DNA of 19,640 nt from an uncultured Bacteroidota bacterium (GCA_937926185.1 CALEYM010000033.1:1-19640); one strand, 5' to 3'. Positions 7,370 to 15,179 are shown, counted from the first letter of the stretch. The notes: generated by a model not told the origin, from the letters alone. Made by a program: numbers and translations.

Positions 7370-7370
7370 T

Positions 7371-7727
7371 ATGGAAAACTGGGAACTTGATTTTGAGTGG
7401 CTGCGGGTACAGCACCTGGTAAGAGACGCCATGCAACGCGATACCCTGCCCGACCTGAATACGGTGCTTTTCCTGATCGGCATACAGGAATTGGGGCGCT
7501 GGAAAAAAAACTTCAACAAAGAAGAAAAACAAGACCTTATGCACATCGCCGTATGCCGCCTGCTCGGATACGACGATTACTATGAATTCGTAGGCCGCGA
7601 CGAAGACGGGTGGCCGCACTGGCGCCAGGTGCGCGAACTGCCCTCCCATCCGGTCAGCGAGCAGGAAAAGATGCTGAAAATCAATGCTGTGCGGTATTTT
7701 AAGGATTGGGAGGCGGAAAGCCGGTAG
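7371..7727 (+). CDS. Conserved-looking 118-residue hypothetical protein, partner of the CotH-like gene
   Basis: I do not recognise a named family. The start at ATG 7371 lies one base after the previous stop (TAA 7367-7369). An earlier in-frame ATG at 7281 would overlap the upstream gene by 89 bases with a low-complexity basic leader, so it was rejected. The protein has no signal peptide or membrane segment and is predicted to be mostly helical. It has a hydrophobic core helix NTVLFLIGIQELG (about 30-42), an acidic aromatic patch YDDYYEF then DEDGWPHW (about 67-81), and a tail ending with KDWEAESR. It is likely cytoplasmic although its partner is exported, so any joint function is unclear. The stop codon opens a 26-bp palindrome. 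Confidence 0.65.
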   Translation: MENWELDFEWLRVQHLVRDAMQRDTLPDLNTVLFLIGIQELGRWKKNFNKEEKQDLMHIAVCRLLGYDDYYEFVGRDEDGWPHWRQVRELPSHPVSEQEKMLKINAVRYFKDWEAESR

Positions 7728-7750
7728 CGCCACGAGGCCTCGGGGCGCTA
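7725..7750. terminator. Stop-to-stop palindrome between convergent genes
   Basis: The 26 bases from TAG 7725-7727 to CTA 7748-7750 form a hairpin. TAGCGCC pairs with GGCGCTA over 7 bp, then one A/G mismatch, then CGA/TCG around a GGCC loop. Both end triplets are stop codons: the plus-strand 118-residue gene at the left, and the minus-strand LamG gene at the right. It can fold in either transcript and probably serves as a two-way terminator, though neither side has a T-tract. Confidence 0.5.
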
Positions 7751-8974
7751 TCGCAACAACGTCAAACTTCCGGCTTTTACCTTTTCGATTCCATCGCAGC
7801 GGTATCGCAGGCGATAAAGATAAACCCCCGGATTGAGCGGCTTGCCCTGGAATGTGCCGTCCCAGGAGCCCAGCGCCGTTTCTGCTGCAAAAACCCGCCC
7901 GCCCCAGCGGTCGAATACCTCGAATGAGATAAACTCGTCCACGTTGTAAGGGTTGCTGATGGCAAAAAAGTCGTTCCGGCCCGTCGACATGCTCGGCGTG
8001 AACGCATTGGGGATAAATATCCGGTTGCAATCGAGCGTGTCCGGATCGATCACCTGAACCAGAACCGTATCGGAGGCCACGCATCCATTGTTGTGCAGAA
8101 ACCTGACCTGGTAAGTAGTCGTTTGGGTTGGCATGGCGATCGGGTTTGAAATGCCTGTGCCGGACAAGCTGCCGTTGTCCGGCGCCCACTGGAAGTTTTG
8201 CGCGCAGGTTTGGGAAGTGACCATTTGCATCGAATTGCCTAGGTACAGCAGGGTATCGCCGTTCAGTATTTTGTCCGGTTTCAGATCGAGCACGTTGATG
8301 TCGTCGGGTTTAAGCGCCCGGCTGTAAATCCGCAGCTCATCCATTTCGCCCTTAAAAGCCCGGTCGAGCGTACAAATCGGCTCGCCGGCTTTGAGGACGG
8401 CGTTGGAAGTGAGATCGACGCGGGCGGCCGAACTTTTGGAATCGCGCAATTCCCCGCTGATATAAATGGAATAGGTCGTATTGCTGCGCACCAGGGTGAC
8501 GTATTGCCAGCAGGCGTCGGGATCGAGGTCGGCTGTCACCGTCACAAAAAGCGTATCGTTCTGGCTAAGGCCGGAAGATATCTTTTTGCTTTTCGGGTTG
8601 AACCGAACCCAAAATGCGCGTTGGGTGTTGCAGTTTTCCTGTTTGGAAAGCAACACCTGTGAGCCGCCTTCGTTGGCCGCAAGGGGCGCCGGTTTGAAAT
8701 AAAAGCTGACGGAAAAGTCGCTCGTGGTGAACACGTCGCTCAGCGGCCCGACAAAAAATATGGCATCGCCGTCGCCGTCGAAACGCATGGCCGAGTCGCG
8801 CACGCCGCAATCGCAGGAGATATCGTCGATCAGCGCTCCACTGGAACCGTTACCGCTTTCATCGACCCCTTTACAACCGCTGAACGGGAAAAAGGCCACT
8901 AATTTTTCGGTGGGATTTTGCGCCACAAGCGCGATTTGAAAGCAGCAGAAAAGAAAAAGAGAAAAAAGTCGCAT
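7748..8974 (-). CDS. Secreted LamG-domain protein with CHU_C (T9SS type B) sorting domain
   Basis: The protein has 408 residues. A signal peptide (MRLFSLFLFCCFQIALVAQ) is followed by a concanavalin-like LamG/jellyroll domain at about 25-225, with MRFDGDGDAIFF, FSVSFYFKP, WQYVTLVRS and the closing GEMDELRIYSRAL. Residues about 235-310 look like an Ig/PKD-type spacer (QFRWAP-like strand FQWAP, then TTTYQVRF and DTVLVQV). Residues 318-408 are a clear CHU_C domain: IFIPNAFTPS, GRNDFFAI, FEVFDRWGGRVF, WDGTFQGKPLNPGVYLYRL. CHU_C directs export through the type IX system and attachment at the surface or release. The likely role is a ligand-binding surface protein in adhesion or gliding. A weak -7 box (TTTATTTG on the minus strand, 9002-8995) precedes the ATG. 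It lies 74 bases downstream of the sugar kinase on the same strand. Confidence 0.88.
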   Translation of the reverse strand: MRLFSLFLFCCFQIALVAQNPTEKLVAFFPFSGCKGVDESGNGSSGALIDDISCDCGVRDSAMRFDGDGDAIFFVGPLSDVFTTSDFSVSFYFKPAPLAANEGGSQVLLSKQENCNTQRAFWVRFNPKSKKISSGLSQNDTLFVTVTADLDPDACWQYVTLVRSNTTYSIYISGELRDSKSSAARVDLTSNAVLKAGEPICTLDRAFKGEMDELRIYSRALKPDDINVLDLKPDKILNGDTLLYLGNSMQMVTSQTCAQNFQWAPDNGSLSGTGISNPIAMPTQTTTYQVRFLHNNGCVASDTVLVQVIDPDTLDCNRIFIPNAFTPSMSTGRNDFFAISNPYNVDEFISFEVFDRWGGRVFAAETALGSWDGTFQGKPLNPGVYLYRLRYRCDGIEKVKAGSLTLLR

Positions 8975-9043
8975 TCGTAACCGAATTTTTTGGACAAATA
9001 AACGCCGGCAAACGGGGTAAAGTATGCCGCAACGGGCAGTGAG

Positions 9044-9057
9044 CGGGTCTAAACCCG
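9044..9057 (-). terminator. Small hairpin whose loop contains the sugar-kinase stop codon
   Basis: CGGGT (9044-9048) and ACCCG (9053-9057) pair perfectly with a 4-nt loop (9049-9052). The loop carries CTA 9049-9051, which is the TAG stop of the minus-strand kinase. The stem is only 5 bp and has no T-tract. Confidence 0.25.
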
Positions 9058-9963
9058 GAAATGCACTAAATCGGCAAATTGCCGAACCCGTTTCCGGATC
9101 ATGGCGGGCGTGAGGCCCTGAAGATTTTCAATACTGAATTTTTCGACGCAAAAGGAGGCCATGGCCGAACCGTAAATAATGGCCAGCCGCATGTTGGTCA
9201 TGCTGGTGTCGCCGGTTTTGGCGAGCCAACCCATAAATCCACCGGCAAAAGTGTCGCCGGCGCCGGTGGGATCGATGACTTCGGCCAGCGGCAGGGCCGG
9301 GGCGAAAAACACCTCGCCGCGATGGAAAAGCAAAGCGCCGTGTTCGCCTTTTTTGATGACCAGGAACCTCGGGCCCATTTTATGGATAACTTTTGCGGCC
9401 TTCACCAGCGAGTGCTCGCCCGACAACTGCCGCGCTTCCTCGTCGTTGATCGTGAGCACGTCTACCTTTTTCATCACCTTCAGGAGGTCGGACATGGCCG
9501 AATTCATCCAGAAATTCATGGTGTCCATGGCGATCAGCTTCGGACGGCGCCGGAGTTGCGTCAGCACGCGCATTTGTACCTGCGGCGTGAGGTTGCCGAG
9601 CATGAGGAACTCCGGCTGCCGGTAGGAGGGGGGCAACACCGGATCGAATGTAGCCAGCACGTTGAGCTGGGTGTCCAGCGTATCGCGGGTATTGAAGTCG
9701 CGGTAGTATTTGCCGGCCCAGAAAAACGATTTTTCTTCCGGCCGGATTTGCAGCCCTTCCAGGTCGACGCCGCGTCGTTTTAAGTATTCCAGCATGTCTT
9801 CCGGAAAGTCGCCGCCCACCACCGAGACGATGCGCACCGGCTTTACAAAATAGGAAGCAGCCAGCGAAATGTAGGTGCAAGCGCCGCCAATCACTTTTTC
9901 GGCGCGCCCGAAAGGGGTTTCAATATCGTCGAACGCGACGGTTCCCACGGCAACTAAACTCAT
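9049..9963 (-). CDS. PfkB-family carbohydrate kinase
   Basis: This is a 304-residue cytoplasmic ribokinase-like enzyme that moves the ATP gamma-phosphate to a sugar or nucleoside hydroxyl. The N-terminal FDDIETPFGRAEKVIGGACT region carries the glycine pair of PfkB signature 1 (GGACT, 26-30). Signature 2 is intact at 231-242 (DPTGAGDTFAGG), with D237 as the catalytic base and the preceding glycines as the anion hole. NDEEARQL (173-180) is the usual N-x-x-E magnesium region. The substrate cannot be read from the sequence, so no gene symbol is given. The start is preceded by three tandem 9-nt repeats, with a -7 box further upstream. It diverges from panD across 148 bases. Confidence 0.88.
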   Translation of the reverse strand: MSLVAVGTVAFDDIETPFGRAEKVIGGACTYISLAASYFVKPVRIVSVVGGDFPEDMLEYLKRRGVDLEGLQIRPEEKSFFWAGKYYRDFNTRDTLDTQLNVLATFDPVLPPSYRQPEFLMLGNLTPQVQMRVLTQLRRRPKLIAMDTMNFWMNSAMSDLLKVMKKVDVLTINDEEARQLSGEHSLVKAAKVIHKMGPRFLVIKKGEHGALLFHRGEVFFAPALPLAEVIDPTGAGDTFAGGFMGWLAKTGDTSMTNMRLAIIYGSAMASFCVEKFSIENLQGLTPAMIRKRVRQFADLVHFRV

Positions 9964-9971
9964 GCTACAAG

Positions 9972-9998
9972 GGTTGAAATGGTTGAATTGGTTGAATT
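9972..9998 (-). repeat. Three tandem 9-nt repeats in the leader of the PfkB kinase gene
   Basis: On the plus strand the units are GGTTGAAAT (9972-9980), GGTTGAATT (9981-9989) and GGTTGAATT (9990-9998). In the kinase mRNA they read AATTCAACC twice and ATTTCAACC once, ending 8 bases before the ATG at 9963. They occupy the ribosome approach region. Confidence 0.75.
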
Positions 9999-10019
9999 GG
10001 CGTTCGGGTAAACGGCCCG

Positions 10020-10027
10020 CAAAGATG
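10020..10027 (-). promoter_or_regulatory. Possible -7 element for the PfkB kinase
   Basis: The minus strand reads CATCTTTG, one mismatch from TAnnTTTG and followed by CGG. Transcription would start near 10013, giving a leader of about 50 bases that includes the 9-nt repeats. No -33 TTG is seen at normal spacing. Confidence 0.3.
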
Positions 10028-10111
10028 CGGCTTTATCCGGGAATGGAAAAACCATGTACTTTTACAACCTGAAAAGAAGCCCCGCTGTTTTAAAAGATCA
10101 AACAAGCGACC

Positions 10112-10471
10112 ATGTTGATCGAAGTTTTCAAAAGCAAAATTCACCGCGTGCGCGTCACGCAGGCCGATCTGAACTATATCGGCAGCATTACCATCGACGA
10201 AGAGTTGATGGAAGCGGCCAACCTGGTGGAAGGCGAAAAAGTGCAGATCGTGAACAACAATAACGGCGCCCGCCTGGAAACCTACGTCATCCGGGGCGAG
10301 CGCGGCAGCGGGGTCATCTGTCTGAACGGCGCCGCCGCGCGCATGGTGCAGGTGGGGGATATCGTTATCATTATTTCCTATGCGCTGATGACGCCGGAGG
10401 AAGCAAAATCGCACCGCCCGGTGGCGATCTTTCCGGACGAGAATAATCGCCTGGTCAAAGGCGGTGTTTAG
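10112..10471 (+). CDS. panD: Aspartate 1-decarboxylase
   Basis: This 119-residue pyruvoyl enzyme converts L-aspartate to beta-alanine for pantothenate and coenzyme A synthesis in the cytoplasm. The proenzyme cuts itself at Gly24-Ser25, visible here as YIGSITID, and Ser25 becomes the pyruvoyl group. Other family landmarks are K9 (FKSKIHR), Tyr22, VNNNNGARLETYVI, GERGSGVICLNGAAAR (the N-G-A-A-A segment, about 71-76) and the loop VGDIVIIISYALM. Length and start agree with the family. It is transcribed alone; the neighbours (a sugar kinase divergently, CotH convergently) are not pantothenate genes. No good promoter match was found, although TACTTTTA lies at about 10055-10062. Confidence 0.95.
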   Translation: MLIEVFKSKIHRVRVTQADLNYIGSITIDEELMEAANLVEGEKVQIVNNNNGARLETYVIRGERGSGVICLNGAAARMVQVGDIVIIISYALMTPEEAKSHRPVAIFPDENNRLVKGGV

Positions 10472-10489
10472 CATGGGTAAATCTTCAAA

Positions 10490-10507
10490 ATGCGTGGCGA
10501 CGCGCAT
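10490..10507. terminator. Hairpin between convergent panD and the CotH gene
   Basis: The 18 bases form a 7-bp stem (including one G:U pair on the plus strand) closed by GCGA, a GNRA-type loop. It starts 19 bases after the panD stop codon. Its right end touches the TGA stop codon of the minus-strand CotH gene (10507-10509). No T-tract follows, so termination is a guess. Confidence 0.3.
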
Positions 10508-12837
10508 CAGGGAGAAGTGGGCGTTGAGGTGCGCCGTTTCCACCAAAACATCCCCAGACCAACGATCAACACCCCGATAGCCAAACCCACCCGCATCGAA
10601 CGGTCTTTTTTTTCCTCCGTTACTTTCGACCAATACATCGGATTGGGATAACCCGGCGAACCGGGCCCTTTGTGTATGGCCCAATTGGACGCTGCTGCAT
10701 TATCCAGCGTAGGCATCAGCAAATCTATGGTGAACGGCCCCTCCGGCGGGTCGATATGGTAAGCCACGCTGTCCACCGCGGCGCCATCGGCGGCGAGCAG
10801 CATGAGCCGTTCATTGTTTTTATCGAGGCCGAAGCGAAAGTCGCCCGCGATCAGCGCCTTGTAAGGAAACTGTTGCCGGAAAGCCGCGGAATCCTGGCAC
10901 AAAACCAGGTAGCCGCGCGGCGGAATGGCCACTTCGGGTATCGTCCATTCGTGCCGGCGGTCGCCAAGGGTCCAGCCTTCCAGCGACACTGGTTTTTTGG
11001 AGGCATTATACAGCTCGACCCAGTCGCCCGATTTTTGTCCGGCCGGACTGATCTCATTGATGAAGACCGTATTATTCAGGGGATGCACGTGCGGTTCGAA
11101 TCGCGGGCGCAGGCGCAGGGTGGCGCCAGGCACGAGGTAAAGCCGCAGCAACCGTTCTTTGCGATCCACACCTTCCCAGCCGGCGAAGCGGTAGCCGAAA
11201 GCCGGCGTGGCCAGCACGGTAACGGGTATTTTTTCGAAATAGGTTCCGCGAAAAATATTTGTGCCGGTATTGATACAGTTATTGACCAATACCTGACCGC
11301 CTTCGGCAGGTTCAATTTCCAGTTGGGCCGGCGCGCCGGTGTCGAAATGTTGTGCCAGGCAGCCGCGAAGGAAATCCGGCCGTTTTTGCGCAAACTCGCG
11401 CAGCAAGGCGAGGTGGCGTTGCCATTCAGCCGGCGACTGGCGCCAGCGCTGCAGGTGCCGGGGCATTTCGGGGCCCAGGGCGCGCTCGAACCAGGCGATT
11501 TCCGCCAGCACATTTCCGGTAGAAAAAGAGGTGTTGAGCCGGTCGCACAAGCGGTTGATGAATTGCCGTTTAAATTCCCGGTTAGTCAGCAGACGGCGCA
11601 GCAGGAAAGTGCTCCAGGGCGGGTTGGGCCAGTTCGGCCCGGCAGGGTCGGTAAAAAACCGGATGGCGTCGTGTTGCCAGGCCAGGTTATTGTACAAGCC
11701 GAAGCCCCAGTCGGTGTCGAACAATATCCAGCGCCAGCGCCCGCCGGGGCGGCGTGGCCGCCAGTAGCGAATATTGCCGCCGGCGTCGGTATTGTCGCAA
11801 TAAATCTGGGCGACCGTGTAGTCGATGAAGTTGTCCACGTCCATCTGGCTTTGTATCCAGGCATAGTGTCCGGGCTGCGACAGGTCGTTGTCGCGCAGGT
11901 AGGCCAGCATGCGCTGGTAGTGGCGTCCGCTGCCCTTGCGCACATTGCGCAAATGTTCCATCAGGTCGATGGAATCGCGGTCGGCGTCGGAATGATCTTC
12001 CAGAAAGCGGACGTTTATTTTTTCGCGGATGTGGTACAGGCCCCAGTACCGGCCGTTGAGGTACAATATCGCGGGCCGGAAGCCCTGCTTTTCCAGGTCC
12101 CAGCCCTCGGTAAGGCGGTTCATCAGTTCGTCGCGGAAGTGGGCGCCGTTCCAGTCGCTGCCGCCGTTGCGCAGCACCAGGTAGCGGAATTTTTTCGGCG
12201 CCCCGGCGCCAAAAATGCGGTGGCGGAAGAACTTTTTGCCGTAGCGGTCGCGGGCCACCAGCACGATACTTTTTTGCGGATAAATGCGGCTGTAGCCGCC
12301 GAACAGGCGCATGCCGGCGCCGCTGTTGAATACGCACTTTTTGTCCGATTCGAAAATCTCGACGTTGCAGCCGAACTCCCGCCGCGTCCAGAAATTGGCG
12401 CCGGGTTTATGCACAAAGGCTGAATCGGCCTCCGGACCGTCTACCATGATGCCGGTTTCGGGGTTGAACAACAGCCCCGGCGCAATGCTGACCGAAATAA
12501 CCGGCAGGTCGGTAGGCGGTTCGTTGATGAAATAGGTTTGGGCAAAGGGTTTACCGGAAATCTTGCCCCGCCGCGCGATGGCGCGCACCACGCTTGTGGC
12601 GGCGACGGTAATGGGGCCTGCGTACCGCGCAGAGCGCGTGGTCGGATAGCTGCCGTCGGTGGTAAAATATACGACATCCCCTCCGCCCTCGAGCGCCACG
12701 CTAACGGGCGCCTCGTAAAATCCGCCCACTTGGGAAAAACGCACCACCAGCGGCTTTTCCTCCACCGGCGTTTTTTGCGCCGGCAAAGCCTGACTACAGG
12801 ACAGAAGAATGAGTAAGGGCGTAAACGTTTTCAGCAC
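10507..12837 (-). CDS. CotH kinase-family surface protein with chitobiase-like, InlB-like and lamin-tail domains
   Basis: The protein has 776 residues. The signal peptide (1-20) ends ALPA before Q21; Cys14 in LLSC could instead be a weak lipobox. Residues 30-105 are a chitobiase/Fn3-associated domain (VVYFTTDGSYPTTRSARYAGPI). The CotH kinase domain covers about 110-490: FRYLVLRNGGSDWNG (217-231), ILYLNGRYWGLYHIREK (257-273), NFIDYTVAQIYCDNTDAGGN (336-355) and WILFDTDWGFG (370-380), with the Asn/Asp loop and the D-x-D site present. Residues 503-585 resemble an InlB-type B-repeat (GYRFAGWEGV). Residues 589-697 are a lamin-tail domain (VFINEISPAG, GDWVELYNAS, LEGWTLGD). A single membrane span (about 748-764) and WKRR end the protein. 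CotH enzymes phosphorylate extracellular proteins; substrates here are unknown. It has no T9SS C-terminal domain. Confidence 0.9.
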   Translation of the reverse strand: MLKTFTPLLILLSCSQALPAQKTPVEEKPLVVRFSQVGGFYEAPVSVALEGGGDVVYFTTDGSYPTTRSARYAGPITVAATSVVRAIARRGKISGKPFAQTYFINEPPTDLPVISVSIAPGLLFNPETGIMVDGPEADSAFVHKPGANFWTRREFGCNVEIFESDKKCVFNSGAGMRLFGGYSRIYPQKSIVLVARDRYGKKFFRHRIFGAGAPKKFRYLVLRNGGSDWNGAHFRDELMNRLTEGWDLEKQGFRPAILYLNGRYWGLYHIREKINVRFLEDHSDADRDSIDLMEHLRNVRKGSGRHYQRMLAYLRDNDLSQPGHYAWIQSQMDVDNFIDYTVAQIYCDNTDAGGNIRYWRPRRPGGRWRWILFDTDWGFGLYNNLAWQHDAIRFFTDPAGPNWPNPPWSTFLLRRLLTNREFKRQFINRLCDRLNTSFSTGNVLAEIAWFERALGPEMPRHLQRWRQSPAEWQRHLALLREFAQKRPDFLRGCLAQHFDTGAPAQLEIEPAEGGQVLVNNCINTGTNIFRGTYFEKIPVTVLATPAFGYRFAGWEGVDRKERLLRLYLVPGATLRLRPRFEPHVHPLNNTVFINEISPAGQKSGDWVELYNASKKPVSLEGWTLGDRRHEWTIPEVAIPPRGYLVLCQDSAAFRQQFPYKALIAGDFRFGLDKNNERLMLLAADGAAVDSVAYHIDPPEGPFTIDLLMPTLDNAAASNWAIHKGPGSPGYPNPMYWSKVTEEKKDRSMRVGLAIGVLIVGLGMFWWKRRTSTPTSP

Positions 12838-13115
12838 TGCGCGGAATGGTTGTTCTAAAAAGAACCGTCGGCAAAGGTAGGTAATTTTGTATGGGTTTGA
12901 TTATCAGGTAAATGGTATTATTGGAAGGAATGCGGGATGCCCTCATTTGCCTATCCCCGCCTAACCCCGTATCATTGTCCCGCCAACCTGCACTTCAAAA
13001 TAACGCCAATTAATATCAACAAAATTGTCTGAGAAACATATATCTGTGCAAATGTCCTGCCAATCATACTCTTCCTGTCAAAATTAAATTCGTTTGGTAG
13101 TAAAACCGCATCAAT
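12838..13115. other. 278-base divergent intergenic region between CotH and GH65 genes
   Basis: It carries the start signals of two divergent genes. Towards CotH there is a perfect -7 box and a small inverted repeat, GTTCT-AAAA-AGAAC (12852-12865), at the likely transcription start. Towards GH65 there is only a weak -7-like TTCGTTTG at 13089-13096 (one mismatch), 20 bases before the ATG. The middle is AT-rich with no open frame, repeat or RNA fold that I can support. Confidence 0.5.
12872..12879 (-). promoter_or_regulatory. -7 element for the CotH gene
   Basis: The minus strand reads TACCTTTG, an exact match to TAnnTTTG and the commonest form of this box in Bacteroidota. Transcription would start near 12865, giving a leader of about 28 bases. 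A -33 TTTG is not evident at 18-21 nt. Confidence 0.5.
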
Positions 13116-15179
13116 ATGAAATCATTGTCTTTCCTTTTGCCTGGCCTGTTTTTGACCTTCCCAACGTCATCCAATCCGCAATCCGTCCCGAGTCCCCGGG
13201 AAAATCCACAATCCGATGCCTGGAACATTGTTGCCGAAAATATCGACCCCTCTAACTACTACGGCATCACCGTAGCTAACGGTATGATCGGTCTGGTGTC
13301 GAGTCCCGAACCAATGAAGGTAAAAGACGTGGTGCTCAACGGCGCCTACGACAACTACCAGCGCGGCCGCGTAAGCAATATCCTCAAAGGTTTTAACTTC
13401 GTGAACATGGACCTCGACGTGGACGGCCGGCGCGTCGGCCGCGGCAACATTTCCGGCTACCGCCAGACGCTCGACATGCGGCAGGCCCAACTGACCACCA
13501 CCTTCGATGTCGGCGATCAGGTCACGGTCAGCCACAGCGTCATGGCGCTGCGTCACCTGCCCTTCTGCGCGCTCAGCATCGTGGAAATAACGGCCAAAAA
13601 AGACGTGACCGTCACGCCCATGTCGGTGATCGAAGCGCCCGATATTTTACAGGATGTGCGCAATTACTACGCGCAGATCGACCGGCCCCACGTGCTTATC
13701 AACCTGCTGACCTCCGTGGGTAAAAGTCCGAGCGGCAAATACACCGTGGCCGCCAGCAACAGTTTCATTTTTGAAGAAAAACATGGCGAAGAGCCCGCGC
13801 TCATCCACGAGGACTGGGACTACAACCGTCATCTGCTCAAATTCAACAAAAAACTCCGCGCCGGTCAAACCTACCGGTTCGCCATGGCGGGCACGGTCAT
13901 TTCCTCCGCCCATACCGTGGACGCCCACAACGAAGCCGAACGCCTCACCATCTACGCCGCCCTGGAACGCACCGAACGCCTGCTGAAACGCCACCGCGGC
14001 GAGTGGGACAAACTCTGGGCTTCTGACATCGCCATCGACGGCCCCGCCGAAGACGCCCGCGCCGTGCGTTCGGCCCTGTATCACCTGTATTCCTTCGCCC
14101 GCGAAGGTACTGCTCTCAGCCTCTCGCCCATGGGCCTGAGCGGCCTGGGCTACAACGGCCACGTATTCTGGGATACCGAGCTCTGGATGTATCCGCCCCT
14201 GCTGGTATTGCACCCCGAAATCGCGCGTTCCCTGCTCGAATTCCGTTACCAGTTGCTCGGCCCGGCCAAACAAAACGCCTTCGAACACGGCTACAAGGGC
14301 GCCATGTACCCCTGGGAAAGCACCACTACCGGACAGGAAGAAACGCCCGTCTGGGCGCTCACGGGGCCCTTTCAGCAACACATCAGCGGTTGCGTGGGCT
14401 GGGCGGCCTGGCAGTATTATTTAGTGACCAAAGACAAGGAATGGCTGCGTACGCGCGGCTGGCCAATCCTGAAAGAAGTGGCGGATTTCTGGACCAGCCG
14501 CGTAGAGCGCAATGGCCCGGGCCGCTACGACATCAACAACGTGATCGGCGCCAACGAATGGCAGGAAAACATCGACAACAACGCTTTTACCAATGGCATG
14601 GCCAAAACCGTGCTCGCCTACGCCGCCGACGCTGCCCGCGAGCTGGACCTCACACCCGACCCCGACTGGATGCATGTGGCCGAAAATATTCCCCTTCTGA
14701 AATTTCCCGACGGCGTCACGCGCGAAAACGCCACTTACGACGGCGTCAATATTAAACAGGCCGACGTAAACCTGCTGGCCTACCCCCTGCGCGTGGTGAC
14801 CGACCCGGCCCAGGTAAAAAAAGACCTCGATTATTACGAACCGCGCATGGCCAAAGACGGCCCGGCCATGGGCAATGCCATCCTCTCGGTGCTGGCTTCC
14901 CGCGGCGGCGACCCTGCCCGCGCCTACGACCTGTGGGTAAAAAGTTACAAACCCAACGAGGCGCCCCCCTTCGGCGTGCTGGCCGAAACGGCAGGTGGTA
15001 CCAACCCGTACTTTGCCACCGGGGCAGGCGGTTTCCTGCAGGCTACCCTCATGGGCTTCGGCGGACTGGATATTACGCCGCGGGGGATCGTGCAGTTGAA
15101 AACCCGTTTGCCGAAACAGTGGAAGGGACTGACGATTACGGGGGTGGGAGTGGAGAAGAAGACGTTTGTGGTGAAGTAA
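13116..15179 (+). CDS. Secreted glycoside hydrolase family 65 protein (probable alpha-glucosidase/trehalase-type hydrolase)
   Basis: The protein has 687 residues with an N-terminal signal peptide (MKSLSFLLPGLFLTFPTSS), so it acts in the periplasm or outside. An N-terminal beta-sandwich (about 35-270) precedes the (alpha/alpha)6 barrel (about 310-650). GH65 landmarks are GHVFWDTELWMYPPLL (348-363), GAMYPWESTTTGQEE (395-409), NNVIGANEWQENIDNNAFTN (474-493), where E481 matches the general acid of the family's G-P-D-E element, and NIKQADVNLL (545-554). In the tail, AETAGGTNPYFATGAGGFLQ (623-642) resembles the ATHL1/PGGHG and acid-trehalase branch, where the glutamate (here E624) is the water-activating base. 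GH65 phosphorylases bind phosphate there instead. Hydrolysis of an alpha-glucoside such as trehalose, kojibiose or a glucosyl-galactose unit is therefore inferred. It has its own start region and lies 96 bases upstream of the P-loop ATPase. Confidence 0.87.
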   Translation: MKSLSFLLPGLFLTFPTSSNPQSVPSPRENPQSDAWNIVAENIDPSNYYGITVANGMIGLVSSPEPMKVKDVVLNGAYDNYQRGRVSNILKGFNFVNMDLDVDGRRVGRGNISGYRQTLDMRQAQLTTTFDVGDQVTVSHSVMALRHLPFCALSIVEITAKKDVTVTPMSVIEAPDILQDVRNYYAQIDRPHVLINLLTSVGKSPSGKYTVAASNSFIFEEKHGEEPALIHEDWDYNRHLLKFNKKLRAGQTYRFAMAGTVISSAHTVDAHNEAERLTIYAALERTERLLKRHRGEWDKLWASDIAIDGPAEDARAVRSALYHLYSFAREGTALSLSPMGLSGLGYNGHVFWDTELWMYPPLLVLHPEIARSLLEFRYQLLGPAKQNAFEHGYKGAMYPWESTTTGQEETPVWALTGPFQQHISGCVGWAAWQYYLVTKDKEWLRTRGWPILKEVADFWTSRVERNGPGRYDINNVIGANEWQENIDNNAFTNGMAKTVLAYAADAARELDLTPDPDWMHVAENIPLLKFPDGVTRENATYDGVNIKQADVNLLAYPLRVVTDPAQVKKDLDYYEPRMAKDGPAMGNAILSVLASRGGDPARAYDLWVKSYKPNEAPPFGVLAETAGGTNPYFATGAGGFLQATLMGFGGLDITPRGIVQLKTRLPKQWKGLTITGVGVEKKTFVVK

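Noticed and set aside
7281..7370. Upstream start for the 118-residue gene at ATG 7281
   Set aside because: It would overlap the CotH-like gene by 89 bases with a basic low-complexity leader; ATG 7371 follows the previous stop by one base.
10672..12423. 583-residue open frame on the plus strand, antisense to the CotH gene
   Set aside because: It lies wholly inside a clear CotH domain on the other strand, has repetitive Q/A/V/G-rich composition and no recognisable motif; GC-rich codon use keeps this antisense frame open.
12838..13115. Possible small RNA or riboswitch in the divergent spacer
   Set aside because: No stable long stem, known riboswitch core or terminator with a T-tract could be seen; only promoter-like boxes are supported.
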